Positions 45,028 through 54,546 of a stretch of DNA of 64,000 nucleotides are shown piece by piece. The stretch is from Deltaproteobacteria bacterium (lineage in GTDB: Bacteria > Bdellovibrionota > Bdellovibrionia > Bdellovibrionales > JAMPXM01): the NCBI GenBank assembly GCA_017302795.1, contig JAFLCB010000005.1, positions 143,668-207,667 on the forward strand. The letters are read 5' to 3'. Both the position numbers and the translations under genes were made by a program. Below the pieces are notes generated by a model that worked only from the letters and a program-made list of their open reading frames with translations, had not been told where the DNA came from and made no database searches. The stretch's first letter is position 1. Every line of letters starts with the position of its first letter.

Positions 45028-45854
45028 AGCTGATCACCCATCGGCGGCCCTGCCTGCCCAATTGACCGAGATCCGGTTTGCCCACGAAGAAAGCTAAATA
45101 CGCGCGGGTCCGAATGCGTTTTCGTTTCTTCGACAGTACCCGTCACAACTACATTTCCGCGAAATACAAACGCCATTCGATCTGCAATTTGGAATGCGCG
45201 AGAGAGTTCGTTGGTTACCAAAACCAAAGTCGCTTGATCGCGGCCTTGAAGGTCCTTGATGAGACGGGTAATTTTGCGACTTGTGATGGGATCAAGTCCC
45301 GCCGTTGGGTCATCGTAAAGGATCAGATTCGGCACCAATGAAAGGGCCCGCGCAATTCCCAATCGTTTTTGCATTCCACCACTAATTTCAGATGGATAAC
45401 GCTCGGCAGCTTCGGCTAGTCCCACCGCATCAAGAAGCTTGCGGCTGAGCACCTCTGCCTCGGCCTCTGCGAGCCCCAAAGTTTCAATTTGCGGAAAGTT
45501 GACGTTCTCGAGAGCAGTCAACGAATCGAAGAGCGCATTGCGCTGAAAAAGCATTCCCGTTTGGCGCCCGAAATTTCGTCGCTCAGAAGTCGAGAGATCG
45601 CGACGGTTTCGGCCACGAATCAGCACTTCGCCAGACGTTGGTTCGATCAATCCAGCTATGATTTTAAGCAAAACCGATTTTCCCTCACCACTTGGGCCCA
45701 TGACTGTCACGACTTCGCCGCGCCCCACCGCAAGATGGACGTCTTGCAGCAAAGTTTCACCCGCGATCTCAAGCGAAACGCCACGGAGTTCAATGAATGG
45801 CTCGATCTTTGGCTCGTTCCTATTTGAATTGCTCAAATCCGTCCTATCCCGCAA
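45024..45854 (-). CDS. MlaF-like ABC ATPase A: signature intact, catalytic residues altered
   Basis: This is a 276-residue ABC ATPase of the MlaF type. Walker A is GPSGEGKSV and the signature is a normal ISGGMQ. The Walker B catalytic Glu is Asp (LILYDDPTAGLD) and the H-loop His is Asn (LVTNEL). These are the changes found in the degenerate half of asymmetric ABC dimers. The start appears to be a TTG with AAAGG just upstream. It is the first gene of the operon and is divergent from icd with 103 bases between them. It likely pairs with ATPase B. Confidence 0.9.
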   Translation of the reverse strand: MRDRTDLSNSNRNEPKIEPFIELRGVSLEIAGETLLQDVHLAVGRGEVVTVMGPSGEGKSVLLKIIAGLIEPTSGEVLIRGRNRRDLSTSERRNFGRQTGMLFQRNALFDSLTALENVNFPQIETLGLAEAEAEVLSRKLLDAVGLAEAAERYPSEISGGMQKRLGIARALSLVPNLILYDDPTAGLDPITSRKITRLIKDLQGRDQATLVLVTNELSRAFQIADRMAFVFRGNVVVTGTVEETKTHSDPRVFSFLRGQTGSRSIGQAGPPMGDQL

Positions 45855-45886
45855 TTACCTTTTGCCCCATCATCATTGCTGAATTA

Positions 45887-45897
45887 TTCACAGTGAA
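45887..45897. promoter_or_regulatory. palindrome in the divergent region between the mla-like operon and icd
   Basis: TTCAC and GTGAA flank a single A. The site lies 33 bases upstream of the minus-strand ATPase A gene and 60 bases upstream of icd, where it could serve either operon as an operator. It matches no regulator motif that I can name with confidence. Confidence 0.25.
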
Positions 45898-45957
45898 CAC
45901 TATCTTCGAACGTTTCACCCTCCAAAGTAAATTGGAGATCGCCTCACGAGGACGCAA

Positions 45958-47205
45958 ATGGCCACATATGAGAAAATCAAGGTCCCAGCTTCAGGTCAGA
46001 AAATCAAAATCGGCGCCGGCGGAAAAATCGAATGCCCGGATCAACCGATTGTTACCTTCATTGAGGGCGATGGCATCGGTGCCGACATCTGGAAAGCATC
46101 TGTTGCAGTTTTTGATGCAGCCGTAAAAAAAGCGTATGGCGGCAAGAAGCAGATCCACTGGTGCGAAGTTTACGCCGGTCAAAAGGCGACGCAGATGTAC
46201 AATGGCAATTTCTTCCCCGAAGAAACACTGACCGCAATCAAAGAGTTCGTCGTTTCGATCAAAGGGCCGCTAGAAACTCCGGTCGGTAAAGGCATCCGTT
46301 CTTTGAACGTGGCTCTTCGCAAGGAACTTGATCTCTATGCGTGCGTTCGCCCAGTAAAGTACTACACAGGTGTGCCAGCTCCGGTGAAAGAACCGCAAAA
46401 AGTTAACATGACTATCTTCCGTGAAAATATTGAAGACGTTTACGCGGGTATTGAATTTCCAGCCGGCTCTGCAGAAGCAAACGAATTTATTGCGCTAGCG
46501 AAAAAGCACGGCAAATCTATTCGGGAACTTAGCGCAATCGGCGTGAAGCCGATGTCGGCCTTCGGAACGAAGCGCCTGGTTCGAAAAGCGATTCAACACG
46601 CGATTGCCTACAAGTGCCCAAGTGTCACGCTGGTACACAAAGGCAACATCATGAAATTCACCGAAGGCGCCTTCAAAGACTGGGGCTACGAACTGGCGAA
46701 AGAAGAGTTCGGTGATTTCACGATCACCGAGCAAGAGCTCTGGGATAAATTTGACGGCAAAGCACCCGCTGGCAAAATCATCGTAAAAGACCGCATTGCG
46801 GACAGCATGTTCCAACAAGCTCTTCTGCGCCCAGAAGAATATTCGGTTTTGGCTCTGCCAAATCTGAACGGTGACTATATGTCAGACGCATTAGCGGCCC
46901 AGGTCGGTGGACTTGGCATTGCGCCAGGTGGAAACATCGGTGACGGCTTTGCTGTTTTCGAAGCGACTCACGGAACTGCACCGAAATACACAGGACAAGA
47001 CAAAGTAAACCCAGGATCGGTCATTCTTTCTGGTGTCATGATGCTTGAATACATGGGCTGGCGTGAAGCAGCAACCATGATTGAAAAGGGACTTGGCGAC
47101 GCAATCAAAGCCAAAAAAGTAACTTATGATTTCCACCGCCAGATGGAAGGCGCAACACTTTTGAAGTGCTCGGAGTTCGGCCAGGAAATCATCGCTCGAA
47201 TGTAG
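45958..47205 (+). CDS. icd: NADP-dependent isocitrate dehydrogenase
   Basis: This is a 415-residue isocitrate dehydrogenase of the E. coli type. It has [31 protein letters not shown] (containing the serine phosphorylated by AceK in E. coli; no aceK is visible here), [11 protein letters not shown], the catalytic-region [17 protein letters not shown] and [14 protein letters not shown]. It converts isocitrate to 2-oxoglutarate in the TCA cycle. GAGG lies seven bases upstream of the ATG. It heads icd-mdh-sucC-sucD. Confidence 0.97.
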   Translation: MATYEKIKVPASGQKIKIGAGGKIECPDQPIVTFIEGDGIGADIWKASVAVFDAAVKKAYGGKKQIHWCEVYAGQKATQMYNGNFFPEETLTAIKEFVVSIKGPLETPVGKGIRSLNVALRKELDLYACVRPVKYYTGVPAPVKEPQKVNMTIFRENIEDVYAGIEFPAGSAEANEFIALAKKHGKSIRELSAIGVKPMSAFGTKRLVRKAIQHAIAYKCPSVTLVHKGNIMKFTEGAFKDWGYELAKEEFGDFTITEQELWDKFDGKAPAGKIIVKDRIADSMFQQALLRPEEYSVLALPNLNGDYMSDALAAQVGGLGIAPGGNIGDGFAVFEATHGTAPKYTGQDKVNPGSVILSGVMMLEYMGWREAATMIEKGLGDAIKAKKVTYDFHRQMEGATLLKCSEFGQEIIARM

Positions 47206-47261
47206 GTTTTGAAATTTTATTTAATATTTAGATCAGCAACGAATTGTTTGAAGGAGAGAAA

Positions 47262-48209
47262 ATGGCTACGCATCAACGCAAGAAAATCGCCGTCATCGGC
47301 GCAGGATTTGTCGGTTCAACATGTGCACACTGGGCAGCTGCAAAAGAATTAGGTGATGTAGTTCTTCTCGACGTGAACGACGGCGCCGCAAAAGGCAAAG
47401 CACTCGATCTTTACGAAGCTTCACCTGTTGAATTGTTCGACTCGCGAATCACCGGTACCAACAACTATGCTGACATCGCTGGTTCAGATGTTGTGATCAT
47501 CACAGCAGGCCTTCCACGAAAGCCAGGCATGAGTCGCGATGATCTTTTGGCAACGAACGCCAAAATCATGAAAGAAGTTTGCTTGGGCGTGAAACAACAT
47601 GCTCCGCAATCGGTCGTCATTGTTGTTTCGAACCCACTGGACGCAATGGCTTATGTCGCGAAAGACGTGCTTGGCTTCCCAGCAAATCGAGTTCTTGGCA
47701 TGGCCGGCGTCTTGGATGGCGCGCGCATGAAGACGTTCATCGCAGAAGAATTGAAAGTTTCCGTTAAAGACGTCAACGCTTTCGTTCTTGGCGGGCACGG
47801 CGATACAATGGTTCCAATGCCACGCCACTGTTCGGTTGGCGGCGTACCGCTGATGGAAATGCTACCAAAAGAAAAGATCGACGCGATTGTCACCCGCACC
47901 CGCAACGGCGGAGCCGAAATTGTTGGTCTGTTGAAAACAGGCTCGGCGTTCTACGCTCCAGCAGCATCAGCCGTGCAAATGGCAGAAGCGATCTTGAAAG
48001 ACCAAAAACGTATTCTTCCATGTGCGGCTTTCCTAGAAGGTCAGTACGGCGCGAAGAACTTGTTCGTCGGAGTTCTCTGTAAACTAGGCGGCAGTGGTCT
48101 CGAGCAAGTCATCGAACTGAAGCTGAACGATGAAGAACGTAAAGGTCTTGATCATTCGATCAAAGCAGTTCAAGAGCTCGTCGACGCATTGAAAAAGCTG
48201 GAGTTCTAA
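47262..48209 (+). CDS. mdh: malate dehydrogenase (LDH-like type)
   Basis: This is a 315-residue NAD-dependent malate dehydrogenase of the lactate-dehydrogenase-like group. The nucleotide-binding motif is [10 protein letters not shown], the mobile loop is [14 protein letters not shown] and the catalytic His is in [10 protein letters not shown]. The Arg after GLP in the loop favours malate over lactate. The start is the ATG at 47262 with AAGGAG upstream; the frame extends to 47244 without need. It lies 56 bases after icd and 3 before sucC. Confidence 0.96.
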   Translation: MATHQRKKIAVIGAGFVGSTCAHWAAAKELGDVVLLDVNDGAAKGKALDLYEASPVELFDSRITGTNNYADIAGSDVVIITAGLPRKPGMSRDDLLATNAKIMKEVCLGVKQHAPQSVVIVVSNPLDAMAYVAKDVLGFPANRVLGMAGVLDGARMKTFIAEELKVSVKDVNAFVLGGHGDTMVPMPRHCSVGGVPLMEMLPKEKIDAIVTRTRNGGAEIVGLLKTGSAFYAPAASAVQMAEAILKDQKRILPCAAFLEGQYGAKNLFVGVLCKLGGSGLEQVIELKLNDEERKGLDHSIKAVQELVDALKKLEF

Positions 48210-48212
48210 ACA

Positions 48213-49379
48213 ATGAATATTCATGAGTATCAGGCAAAAGAGCTATTGCGAAAGTACGGCGTGGCCACCCTAAAAGGGGTCATGGTCGAATCAGCTGATA
48301 AAGCAGTTGAAGCGGCTAAATCCCTTGGCGGAACTGTTCACGTTGTAAAAGCGCAGATTCATGCCGGCGGCCGCGGAAAAGGTGGCGGAGTAAAAGTTGC
48401 GAAGTCTTTAGACGAAGTGCGCGACTTTACGAAAAAGATGCTCGGGATGACTCTCATCACGCATCAGACCGGCCCCGAGGGCAAAGAAGTCCAAAAAGTT
48501 TACATCGAACAAGGCTGCAATATAAAAAAAGAATATTACGCGGCAGTTCTTTTAGACCGTACCACCGGCCGAATCGTCGTGATGGCGTCTGCTGAAGGCG
48601 GAGTGAACATCGAGGAAGTCGCCGAACACCATCCAGAAAAGCTGATCACTGTTCAAGTCGATCCGGCCGTTGGACTTCAGCCCTTCCAGGCGCGCCAATT
48701 GGCTTTTGCGGTTGGAATGAAGGACAAAGTCGCAGGCAAGGCAGCGAAGTTTTTGATGGGACTTTATAAAGCGTACGTCGAAAAAGATTGCTCGATCGCC
48801 GAAATCAACCCGTTGGTTGAAACAGCCGAAGGCGAAGTGATCGCACTCGATGCGAAGATGAACTTCGATTCCAACGCCCTCTTCAAGCATCCAGACATCA
48901 TGGAACTTCGAGATCTGACCGAAGAAGATCCCGCAGAAGTCGAAGCTTCAAAGTTCGACCTCGCGTTTATTAAGCTCGATGGTAACATCGGCTGCTTGGT
49001 GAATGGCGCAGGACTCGCGATGTCGACAATGGATATCATCCAATTGCATGGCGGAAGCCCTGCAAACTTTCTTGATGTCGGCGGCGGCGCTAATAAAGAA
49101 AAAGTCACAAACGCCTTCAAATTGATCCTTAAAGATCCAAACGTGAAGGGCATTTTTGTGAACATCTTTGGTGGCATCATGAAGTGCGACATCATTGCCG
49201 AAGGCGTGATCGCAGCTTCAAAAGAGCTTGGACTTAAAGTTCCTTTGGTCGTCCGACTTGAAGGTACCAATGTCGAACTCGGCAAAAAGATGCTCGCAGA
49301 AAGCGGCCTGAACATTATCCCAGCGGATGATTTGACGGATGGCGCAAAGAAAATCGTCAACGCAGTAAAGGGAAAATAA
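48213..49379 (+). CDS. sucC: succinyl-CoA synthetase beta subunit
   Basis: This is a 388-residue subunit with an ATP-grasp domain (N-terminal [32 protein letters not shown]) and the C-terminal CoA-ligase domain with [11 protein letters not shown]. It works with SucD to make ATP or GTP from succinyl-CoA. The length and all family blocks are normal. The genes are adjacent, with sucD starting 2 bases after the stop. Confidence 0.97.
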   Translation: MNIHEYQAKELLRKYGVATLKGVMVESADKAVEAAKSLGGTVHVVKAQIHAGGRGKGGGVKVAKSLDEVRDFTKKMLGMTLITHQTGPEGKEVQKVYIEQGCNIKKEYYAAVLLDRTTGRIVVMASAEGGVNIEEVAEHHPEKLITVQVDPAVGLQPFQARQLAFAVGMKDKVAGKAAKFLMGLYKAYVEKDCSIAEINPLVETAEGEVIALDAKMNFDSNALFKHPDIMELRDLTEEDPAEVEASKFDLAFIKLDGNIGCLVNGAGLAMSTMDIIQLHGGSPANFLDVGGGANKEKVTNAFKLILKDPNVKGIFVNIFGGIMKCDIIAEGVIAASKELGLKVPLVVRLEGTNVELGKKMLAESGLNIIPADDLTDGAKKIVNAVKGK

Positions 49380-49381
49380 CC

Positions 49382-50254
49382 ATGGCAATCATGATTAACA
49401 AAAACACGAAGGTTATTTGCCAAGGCTTCACTGGCGCACAAGGGACATTCCACTCGGAACAGGCCGTCGCCTACGGAACAAAAATGGTTGGCGGTGTGAC
49501 ACCTGGAAAAGGTGGAACGACGCACATTGGCCTTCCCGTTTTCGACACAGTTCGCGAAGCGAAAGAACGCACTGGCGCCAATGCGTCGGTGATCTACGTT
49601 CCACCACCGTTTGCGGCCGATGCGATCATGGAAGCTGTCGAAGCAGAACTTGATCTCGTCGTCTGTATCACGGAAGGAATTCCAGTTTTGGATATGGTGG
49701 CAGTAAAGCGCTATATGCAGGGTCGAAAAACCCGCCTGATCGGACCAAACTGCCCAGGCGTTATCACTCCCGGCGAATGTAAGATCGGCATCATGCCAGG
49801 TCACATCCATAAACCAGGCCGAATTGGTGTTCTATCGCGGTCAGGCACATTGACCTACGAAGCGGTAGGACAATTGACTCGCCTTGGACTTGGCCAATCG
49901 ACATGTGTCGGGATCGGCGGCGACCCAGTCAACGGAACAAACTTCATCGACGTTCTTGAAATGTACAATGCCGATAAAGACACGGATGCCGTGATCATGA
50001 TCGGTGAAATCGGCGGCACAGCGGAAGTCGACGCTGCTGAGTACATCAAACGTGAATTCAAAAAACCGGTCACGGCGTTCATCGCTGGGTCAACGGCGCC
50101 AAAGGGCAAACGAATGGGTCACGCAGGAGCCATCATCACCGGTGGAAAAGAAACTGCAGAAGCTAAGTTCGATGCACTTCGAGCAGCTGGATGCTCGATC
50201 GCTAAGAGCCCTGCAGATCTTGGTACGACGTTGGCTGCAAGCTTGAAGCGCTAG
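49382..50254 (+). CDS. sucD: succinyl-CoA synthetase alpha subunit
   Basis: This is a 290-residue subunit with the CoA-binding Rossmann domain ([16 protein letters not shown]) and the active-site histidine that is phosphorylated, in [10 protein letters not shown]. It is the partner of SucC and the last gene of the TCA operon. A strong terminator follows at 50282. Family length and motifs are complete. Confidence 0.97.
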   Translation: MAIMINKNTKVICQGFTGAQGTFHSEQAVAYGTKMVGGVTPGKGGTTHIGLPVFDTVREAKERTGANASVIYVPPPFAADAIMEAVEAELDLVVCITEGIPVLDMVAVKRYMQGRKTRLIGPNCPGVITPGECKIGIMPGHIHKPGRIGVLSRSGTLTYEAVGQLTRLGLGQSTCVGIGGDPVNGTNFIDVLEMYNADKDTDAVIMIGEIGGTAEVDAAEYIKREFKKPVTAFIAGSTAPKGKRMGHAGAIITGGKETAEAKFDALRAAGCSIAKSPADLGTTLAASLKR

Positions 50255-50281
50255 ACCAGCGTTGCACTGAGACTCGAAACG

Positions 50282-50309
50282 AAACCCTGGGGAAACCCGG
50301 GGTTTTTTT
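50282..50309 (+). terminator. Rho-independent terminator of the icd-mdh-sucCD operon
   Basis: The stem AAACCCTGGG with CCCGGGGTTT (one T-G pair) has a GAAA tetraloop and a following T-run, 27 bases after the sucD stop. Confidence 0.93.
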
Positions 50310-50352
50310 AAAACTTCTGGACGCCCTTGCTTAGATAGGCGAACTTCGCTTC

Positions 50353-51207
50353 GTGAGATTTTCCGGAACTAAAGAAATTAAAGAGCACGTCAACCGCGTG
50401 CTTGCCACGCTGCCCGCGGCGTCTCGGGGCGCTCGCGCCATCGACTTCCCTGCAGGAAATGGCGTGACCTCTGAGTGCCTGCACAACCTTGGCGTCGAGG
50501 TTCTGGCGGTCGACTTGTTCCCGGAACTTTTTAGAGTCAAAACCGCCAAAGTAATTCGCGGGGACCTGAGCTTGGCATTCCCGGTTCACTCCGAATCTTT
50601 TGACTTGGCAGTTTGCCAGGAAGGTATTGAACACGTCGGAAATCAGGATCATGTCTTCCGCGAATTCTCGCGCCTTCTGAAACCCGGTGGCACGTTGCTT
50701 TTAACGACGCCTAACTATTCAAATTTGAAAAGTAAGCTTAGCTACCTGTTGTGCGAGTCTGAGGCATTTGGTCGCATCATGCCGCCTAATGAATTTGAAA
50801 CTATCTGGCTATCACCTGGTACAGAGGGCGTTGGTCCGAATGAAGCGCCAACCCCGCCGCGCGTCTATTTTGGACACTGCTTTTTAACAGGCTTCTTCCG
50901 ACTTCGGTTGTTTGCGCAGCTCGCGGGTTTTGAACTTAAAAAGATTCATGATTCTCGCGTGAACTCTACTTCGCTGCTTTTGTTCCCGCTGCTATATCCA
51001 TTGATTTGTTTTTCTGCATGGAAAACAGCTCGTCGCTTTCGGCGCAAAACCAAGCAGGCGGCACTTGCCTCAGAACTCTTTCACTGGATGACCAGCCCCA
51101 AGCTTCTTCTGGAAAATCATTTGATTTTGGAATTCCAGCGAAAATCTGAGCTATCCGATCTCAAGAACCGCGGGCAAAAAGTCGACATCGGAAGCTTTCA
51201 AACTTAA
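50353..51207 (+). CDS. SAM-dependent methyltransferase-like protein
   Basis: This is a 284-residue protein starting at a GTG. The SAM-binding region is recognisable in AIDFPAGNGVTSECL (about residues 30-44) and VEVLAVDLFPE, and the post-motif is EFSRLLKPGGTLLLTTPN, typical of Methyltransf_11. A hydrophobic stretch near residues 207-222 and a basic segment after it suggest membrane association. The target is unknown; lipid, quinone or glycan methylation are possible. It lies 98 bases after sucD but beyond its terminator, and 14 bases before the next gene. Confidence 0.75.
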   Translation: MRFSGTKEIKEHVNRVLATLPAASRGARAIDFPAGNGVTSECLHNLGVEVLAVDLFPELFRVKTAKVIRGDLSLAFPVHSESFDLAVCQEGIEHVGNQDHVFREFSRLLKPGGTLLLTTPNYSNLKSKLSYLLCESEAFGRIMPPNEFETIWLSPGTEGVGPNEAPTPPRVYFGHCFLTGFFRLRLFAQLAGFELKKIHDSRVNSTSLLLFPLLYPLICFSAWKTARRFRRKTKQAALASELFHWMTSPKLLLENHLILEFQRKSELSDLKNRGQKVDIGSFQT

Positions 51208-51221
51208 AAGGGTCATTTGCT

Positions 51222-51932
51222 ATGAAACTAATGAATTATAAAGGCCTCTTTTCCATTTGGCTCTTTTGCGTGACACTTCTAAGCACTCCTCCGATTTTTG
51301 CAACTGCACAGCCGGTCGTGCCACCGGTACAACCGCCGGTGCAATCACCGTCGGCGGTACCCAATCAAACGCCGACAATTAATTCAACTAACTCAAATCT
51401 GGCTGTGTTTCTTCAATACGGACCTGTCGATCTTTTGCTACCAAGTAAACTAGGAGCCGCGGTCCACTGGGATGGCTGGGAAGTCGAATACCTTGGAAGT
51501 TCCATCAAGGTTCCATGGATTCTCAAGGACCTCGGATCAATGAGCGATAAGCGTTTTCAACTTATGCGGCGTCAGTCTCTTTCCGGATGGCAATTTGCCT
51601 GGGGACTTTCATACAACTCCTTTCAAATTTCTTTGGGCGATGGATTTCTTAGCCGCCTGACAGGCGGTCTATACCCCAACGTAGATCTTGTTGAAATCAC
51701 AACACTGGGAGCTGTTGCGTCGTTTGGCTATCGGCATCGTTGGGGAAACTGGCTAGCGGGCGTGGAAATTTTGGGATGGGCGCAGCCCTTGATTACTATG
51801 AAGTCATCGGCCCCTTTCCTCGATTCAGTCTCCAACCAAGACGATCGCGCTGCCGTACAAACGACAATAGACCTCATTCGTTATTTTCCACGTTGGTCGG
51901 TCGCTAAGATCAGTGCGGGTTATAGTTTCTAG
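51222..51932 (+). CDS. secreted protein, possible outer-membrane beta-barrel
   Basis: This is a 236-residue protein with a signal peptide (residues 1-28, ending IFA-TA) and a Pro/Val/Gln linker (PPVQPPVQSP). About 180 residues of alternating hydrophobic pattern rich in Trp, Tyr and Gly follow. It ends in AGYSF, a terminal aromatic residue as in outer-membrane barrel proteins recognised by BamA. No family is recognised. The ATG follows the methyltransferase stop by 14 bases. Confidence 0.6.
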   Translation: MKLMNYKGLFSIWLFCVTLLSTPPIFATAQPVVPPVQPPVQSPSAVPNQTPTINSTNSNLAVFLQYGPVDLLLPSKLGAAVHWDGWEVEYLGSSIKVPWILKDLGSMSDKRFQLMRRQSLSGWQFAWGLSYNSFQISLGDGFLSRLTGGLYPNVDLVEITTLGAVASFGYRHRWGNWLAGVEILGWAQPLITMKSSAPFLDSVSNQDDRAAVQTTIDLIRYFPRWSVAKISAGYSF

Positions 51933-51947
51933 GGCGTTGTTTCACCT

Positions 51948-51974
51948 TTGATTCGGGCCCGGTTTGAGTATAGA
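51948..51974 (+). promoter_or_regulatory. candidate promoter of ndk
   Basis: TTGATT (51948-51953) and TATAGA (51969-51974) are separated by 15 bases, shorter than ideal, but the -10 match is good and its position, 41 bases before the ndk start, is sensible. Confidence 0.4.
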
Positions 51975-52015
51975 AACAGCGTGAATTCATAGACCGAAAC
52001 CGGAGGAATACCGCC

Positions 52016-52444
52016 ATGGCAAAAGAAACTACTTTTAGCATCATCAAACCAAACGCCGTCAAAAAGGGCGTCATCGGCGACATCATCGCTCAATTTGAAA
52101 AAGAAGGTCTGACAATCGCAGCTGCAAAGCTGACTGTTTTGTCGCGCAAGAAGTGCGAAGAGTTCTACGCTGAGCACAAAGAGCGTCCATTTTTCGGAGA
52201 GTTGGTCGACTTCATGACGTCGGGCCCAGTTATGTTGATGGCTCTTCACGGCGAAAACGCGGTCATGAAAAATCGCGATATCATGGGCGCGACAGACCCA
52301 AAGAAGGCAGCTGCCGGTACAATTCGCGCTAAGCACGGCGATTCCGTAGGCGAAAATGCAGCTCACGGTTCGGACAGCCCTGCGAGTGCAGCTCGTGAAC
52401 TTGCTTTGTTCTTTGAGCGATCAGAAATCGTCAACGAGAAGTGA
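52016..52444 (+). CDS. ndk: nucleoside diphosphate kinase
   Basis: This is a 142-residue enzyme that balances nucleoside triphosphate pools by phosphoryl transfer through a histidine. It has [13 protein letters not shown], the substrate-binding [17 protein letters not shown] (read as GATDPKKA then GTIRAK) and the active-site His in NAAHGSDS. The length is typical. A GGAGG-type site precedes the ATG. Its stop overlaps the GTG of the next gene (GTGA). Confidence 0.97.
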   Translation: MAKETTFSIIKPNAVKKGVIGDIIAQFEKEGLTIAAAKLTVLSRKKCEEFYAEHKERPFFGELVDFMTSGPVMLMALHGENAVMKNRDIMGATDPKKAAAGTIRAKHGDSVGENAAHGSDSPASAARELALFFERSEIVNEK

Positions 52445-53715
52445 GCGATTTGAAGTCCGGTTCGCCCAAGGTGGGCGAACCAATGACAAACTCGCCCAAG
52501 GTGGGCGATGTCGTAGCGACTGAAATTCTTCGCCTTGCGCGAGGAGGAAAGGCCGTCGGAAGAAATCCAGACGGCCGTGTTTTATTTGTCGAAGGCGGAG
52601 TGCCAGGCGATTTAGTTCGAGTTCAATTGACGGAAGTCGCTGCTCGAATGTCTGAAGGTAAAATTGTCGAAATTCTTAAAGCCTCTCCTGAGCGAATCAA
52701 AGCGCCTTGTGTTCACGCAGATTTATGCGGCGGTTGCCCATGGCAAAATGTTACCTACACTGAACAAATCAAACAGAAGCAGGGTATTTTACGCGACACA
52801 CTTGTGAGGTCGCGCGCAATTAATGAGGCAGAAGCCACACGAGTAAAACCGATGCTAGAAAGCGACCAGGTTTTTGAATACCGATCGCGAATTACTCTTC
52901 AGCTGAAGCACGACAGCGGTAGCTACCGGCTGGGCTATTACAAACGCGGCACGCACGATTTTGTTGCGATCGAAAGCTGCATGATCGCAGACGCTCGGCT
53001 TGTGCCGTTTGCAAAAGAATATGTCGAAGGTTCAATTCGAAAAGGCGCAAAACTTCGCGACCGGTTTCAAGTCGCCCTCGACGAGCAAGAAAAGCTCGCC
53101 ATCGGCGGTGCGTTCACGCAAGTGAATAGAACGCAAAACTTGAAACTACAAAATTTAGTGAAAGATCAGGTTCGCGCTTATATTGCATCGAGGCCTACGG
53201 TTTTGCATTGGCATCTGCTGGATCTTTATTGTGGGAACGGAAATCTCACATTTCCAACTATCGAGGAAGTTCGACAAACCCACCCGGAGGTCGTGATCGA
53301 AGCGACCGGCGTTGAGCAGTCTGGCGAAAGCATTCAAAGCGCGCAAAAGAATCCCCGGGCGCAGCTTTGTCGGTTCTATGCTGAGGACGTCGAACATTGG
53401 CTAACTCGACAAAAGTCTGGTGCTGCCGGTCAATTAACGAAAAAAGGCCTGCCACTTGATGAAATTATCGTTCTTGATCCGCCGCGCGATGGCTGCGACA
53501 AGGGCGTTATGGCAAAGCTTGCCCGACGAAAGCCTGGTTTAGTGATTTATGTCAGCTGTGATCCTGCGACTCTAGCGAGAGATGTTTCTCGATTGCGCGA
53601 CTCATTCGAGAAGCAACGCACAGAATATGAAGTTTTAGATATTCAGGGTCTCGATATGTTTCCGCAGACAGACCATATCGAAGCGATGATCGTCTTCCGA
53701 AGAAAAGCCAATTGA
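52441..53715 (+). CDS. 23S rRNA (uracil-5-)-methyltransferase, RlmD/RumA-like
   Basis: This is a 424-residue protein with a TRAM RNA-binding domain (about residues 20-80) and a [4Fe-4S] ligand set (Cys90, Cys96, Cys99 and a fourth cysteine in ESCMIAD). The class I methyltransferase domain has [22 protein letters not shown] and the catalytic Cys in [12 protein letters not shown]. It methylates uracil C5 in rRNA, or possibly tRNA. The GTG at 52441 overlaps the ndk stop; the ATG at 52483 is an alternative. The first 23 codons contain a tandem 30-base palindrome, giving two SPKVG repeats. Confidence 0.92.
   Translation: MSDLKSGSPKVGEPMTNSPKVGDVVATEILRLARGGKAVGRNPDGRVLFVEGGVPGDLVRVQLTEVAARMSEGKIVEILKASPERIKAPCVHADLCGGCPWQNVTYTEQIKQKQGILRDTLVRSRAINEAEATRVKPMLESDQVFEYRSRITLQLKHDSGSYRLGYYKRGTHDFVAIESCMIADARLVPFAKEYVEGSIRKGAKLRDRFQVALDEQEKLAIGGAFTQVNRTQNLKLQNLVKDQVRAYIASRPTVLHWHLLDLYCGNGNLTFPTIEEVRQTHPEVVIEATGVEQSGESIQSAQKNPRAQLCRFYAEDVEHWLTRQKSGAAGQLTKKGLPLDEIIVLDPPRDGCDKGVMAKLARRKPGLVIYVSCDPATLARDVSRLRDSFEKQRTEYEVLDIQGLDMFPQTDHIEAMIVFRRKAN
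52459..52509 (+). repeat. two tandem hairpins with 30-base period at the start of the methyltransferase gene
   Basis: The first hairpin has a perfect 10-base stem (GGTTCGCCCA with TGGGCGAACC, loop AGG; 52459-52481). The second, 30 bases later, keeps a perfect 7-base stem (TCGCCCA with TGGGCGA, same loop; 52492-52508). They lie just downstream of the ndk stop within the first codons of the next gene. There is no T-run. Confidence 0.85.
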
Positions 53716-53753
53716 TTTTGCCCGTTTAGACGAATCCTGTTACCGTTTTAGAA

Positions 53754-54539
53754 ATGCGGACTCATCTTAGATATTCACCAATCGGATTTTTATGTTTAGC
53801 GATGTGTGGGCTCGCCTTTTCCGTCGTCACGGGATGTTCGACTGCGAAAAAAACAAACTCAAAAGATATTGCTCTCTTGCACCTGCAAAACGGGACGCGG
53901 TTTTTTACTAACAAGAAATATCCGTCTGCTTTGACCGAATTTCTGGAGGCAGAAAAACTTGATCCGAGAAACGCAGTTGTGCAAAACAATTTGGCGCTCA
54001 CTTACTTTGTCCGCGATCGCATGGAACTCGCTCAGAAACATATCGATCTCGCTCTCGCTATTAATCCGTCTTACACGGAAGCACGTAACAATCGCGCGAG
54101 AATTTTGATCGAACGCGGTCAGTTCGCGCTCGCAATCCAGGACGCGAAAAAAGTTACGGAGGATCTGACCTATCAATATCCGATCCGAGGTTGGACCAAT
54201 ATTGCCCTTGCTCAGTTTCGAATGGGAAACTTCAAAGACGCTAAGGCCACTGCAACGGAAGCATTGAAAGTGGATCGAACAAATTGTTTTGCACAAACAG
54301 TCCTAGGGCGATCACATTTAGAGATAAGTGAATTCAAGGAAGCGGCAACAACATTAGATCGCGCCATCTCTGCGTGCCGCACTGAAGGTGAAGATGAAGC
54401 CGCCTACTTTGCGGGAGTAGCAAACTACAAGCTAGGCAGATCTGCGGCGGCAATCGCTAGACTTGAGGAAGTTCTGAAGGACTATCCTCAAGGCCGCTAT
54501 GCTAAGAAGGCCGAATCACTCCTTGAGATCATTAGATAA
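53754..54539 (+). CDS. TPR-repeat lipoprotein (PilF/PilW-like)
   Basis: This is a 261-residue lipoprotein. A signal peptide ends in lipobox VTGC (Cys28). The mature part is built of tetratricopeptide repeats (NNLALTYFVRDRMELAQKHI and following helices, about residues 45-255). It resembles PilF/PilW, which helps the secretin of type IV pili assemble, but TPR lipoproteins are diverse. It lies 38 bases after the methyltransferase gene and 7 before the rodZ-like gene, a frequent neighbour order in which PilF precedes a RodZ-like HTH protein. Confidence 0.82.
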   Translation: MRTHLRYSPIGFLCLAMCGLAFSVVTGCSTAKKTNSKDIALLHLQNGTRFFTNKKYPSALTEFLEAEKLDPRNAVVQNNLALTYFVRDRMELAQKHIDLALAINPSYTEARNNRARILIERGQFALAIQDAKKVTEDLTYQYPIRGWTNIALAQFRMGNFKDAKATATEALKVDRTNCFAQTVLGRSHLEISEFKEAATTLDRAISACRTEGEDEAAYFAGVANYKLGRSAAAIARLEEVLKDYPQGRYAKKAESLLEIIR

Positions 54540-54546
54540 GGACACC

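Noticed and set aside
48764..49810. 348-residue minus-strand frame opposite sucC and sucD
   Set aside because: It is fully antisense to two strongly conserved enzymes; the sequence is low in helix/strand pattern and is an artefact of codon bias in the sense genes.
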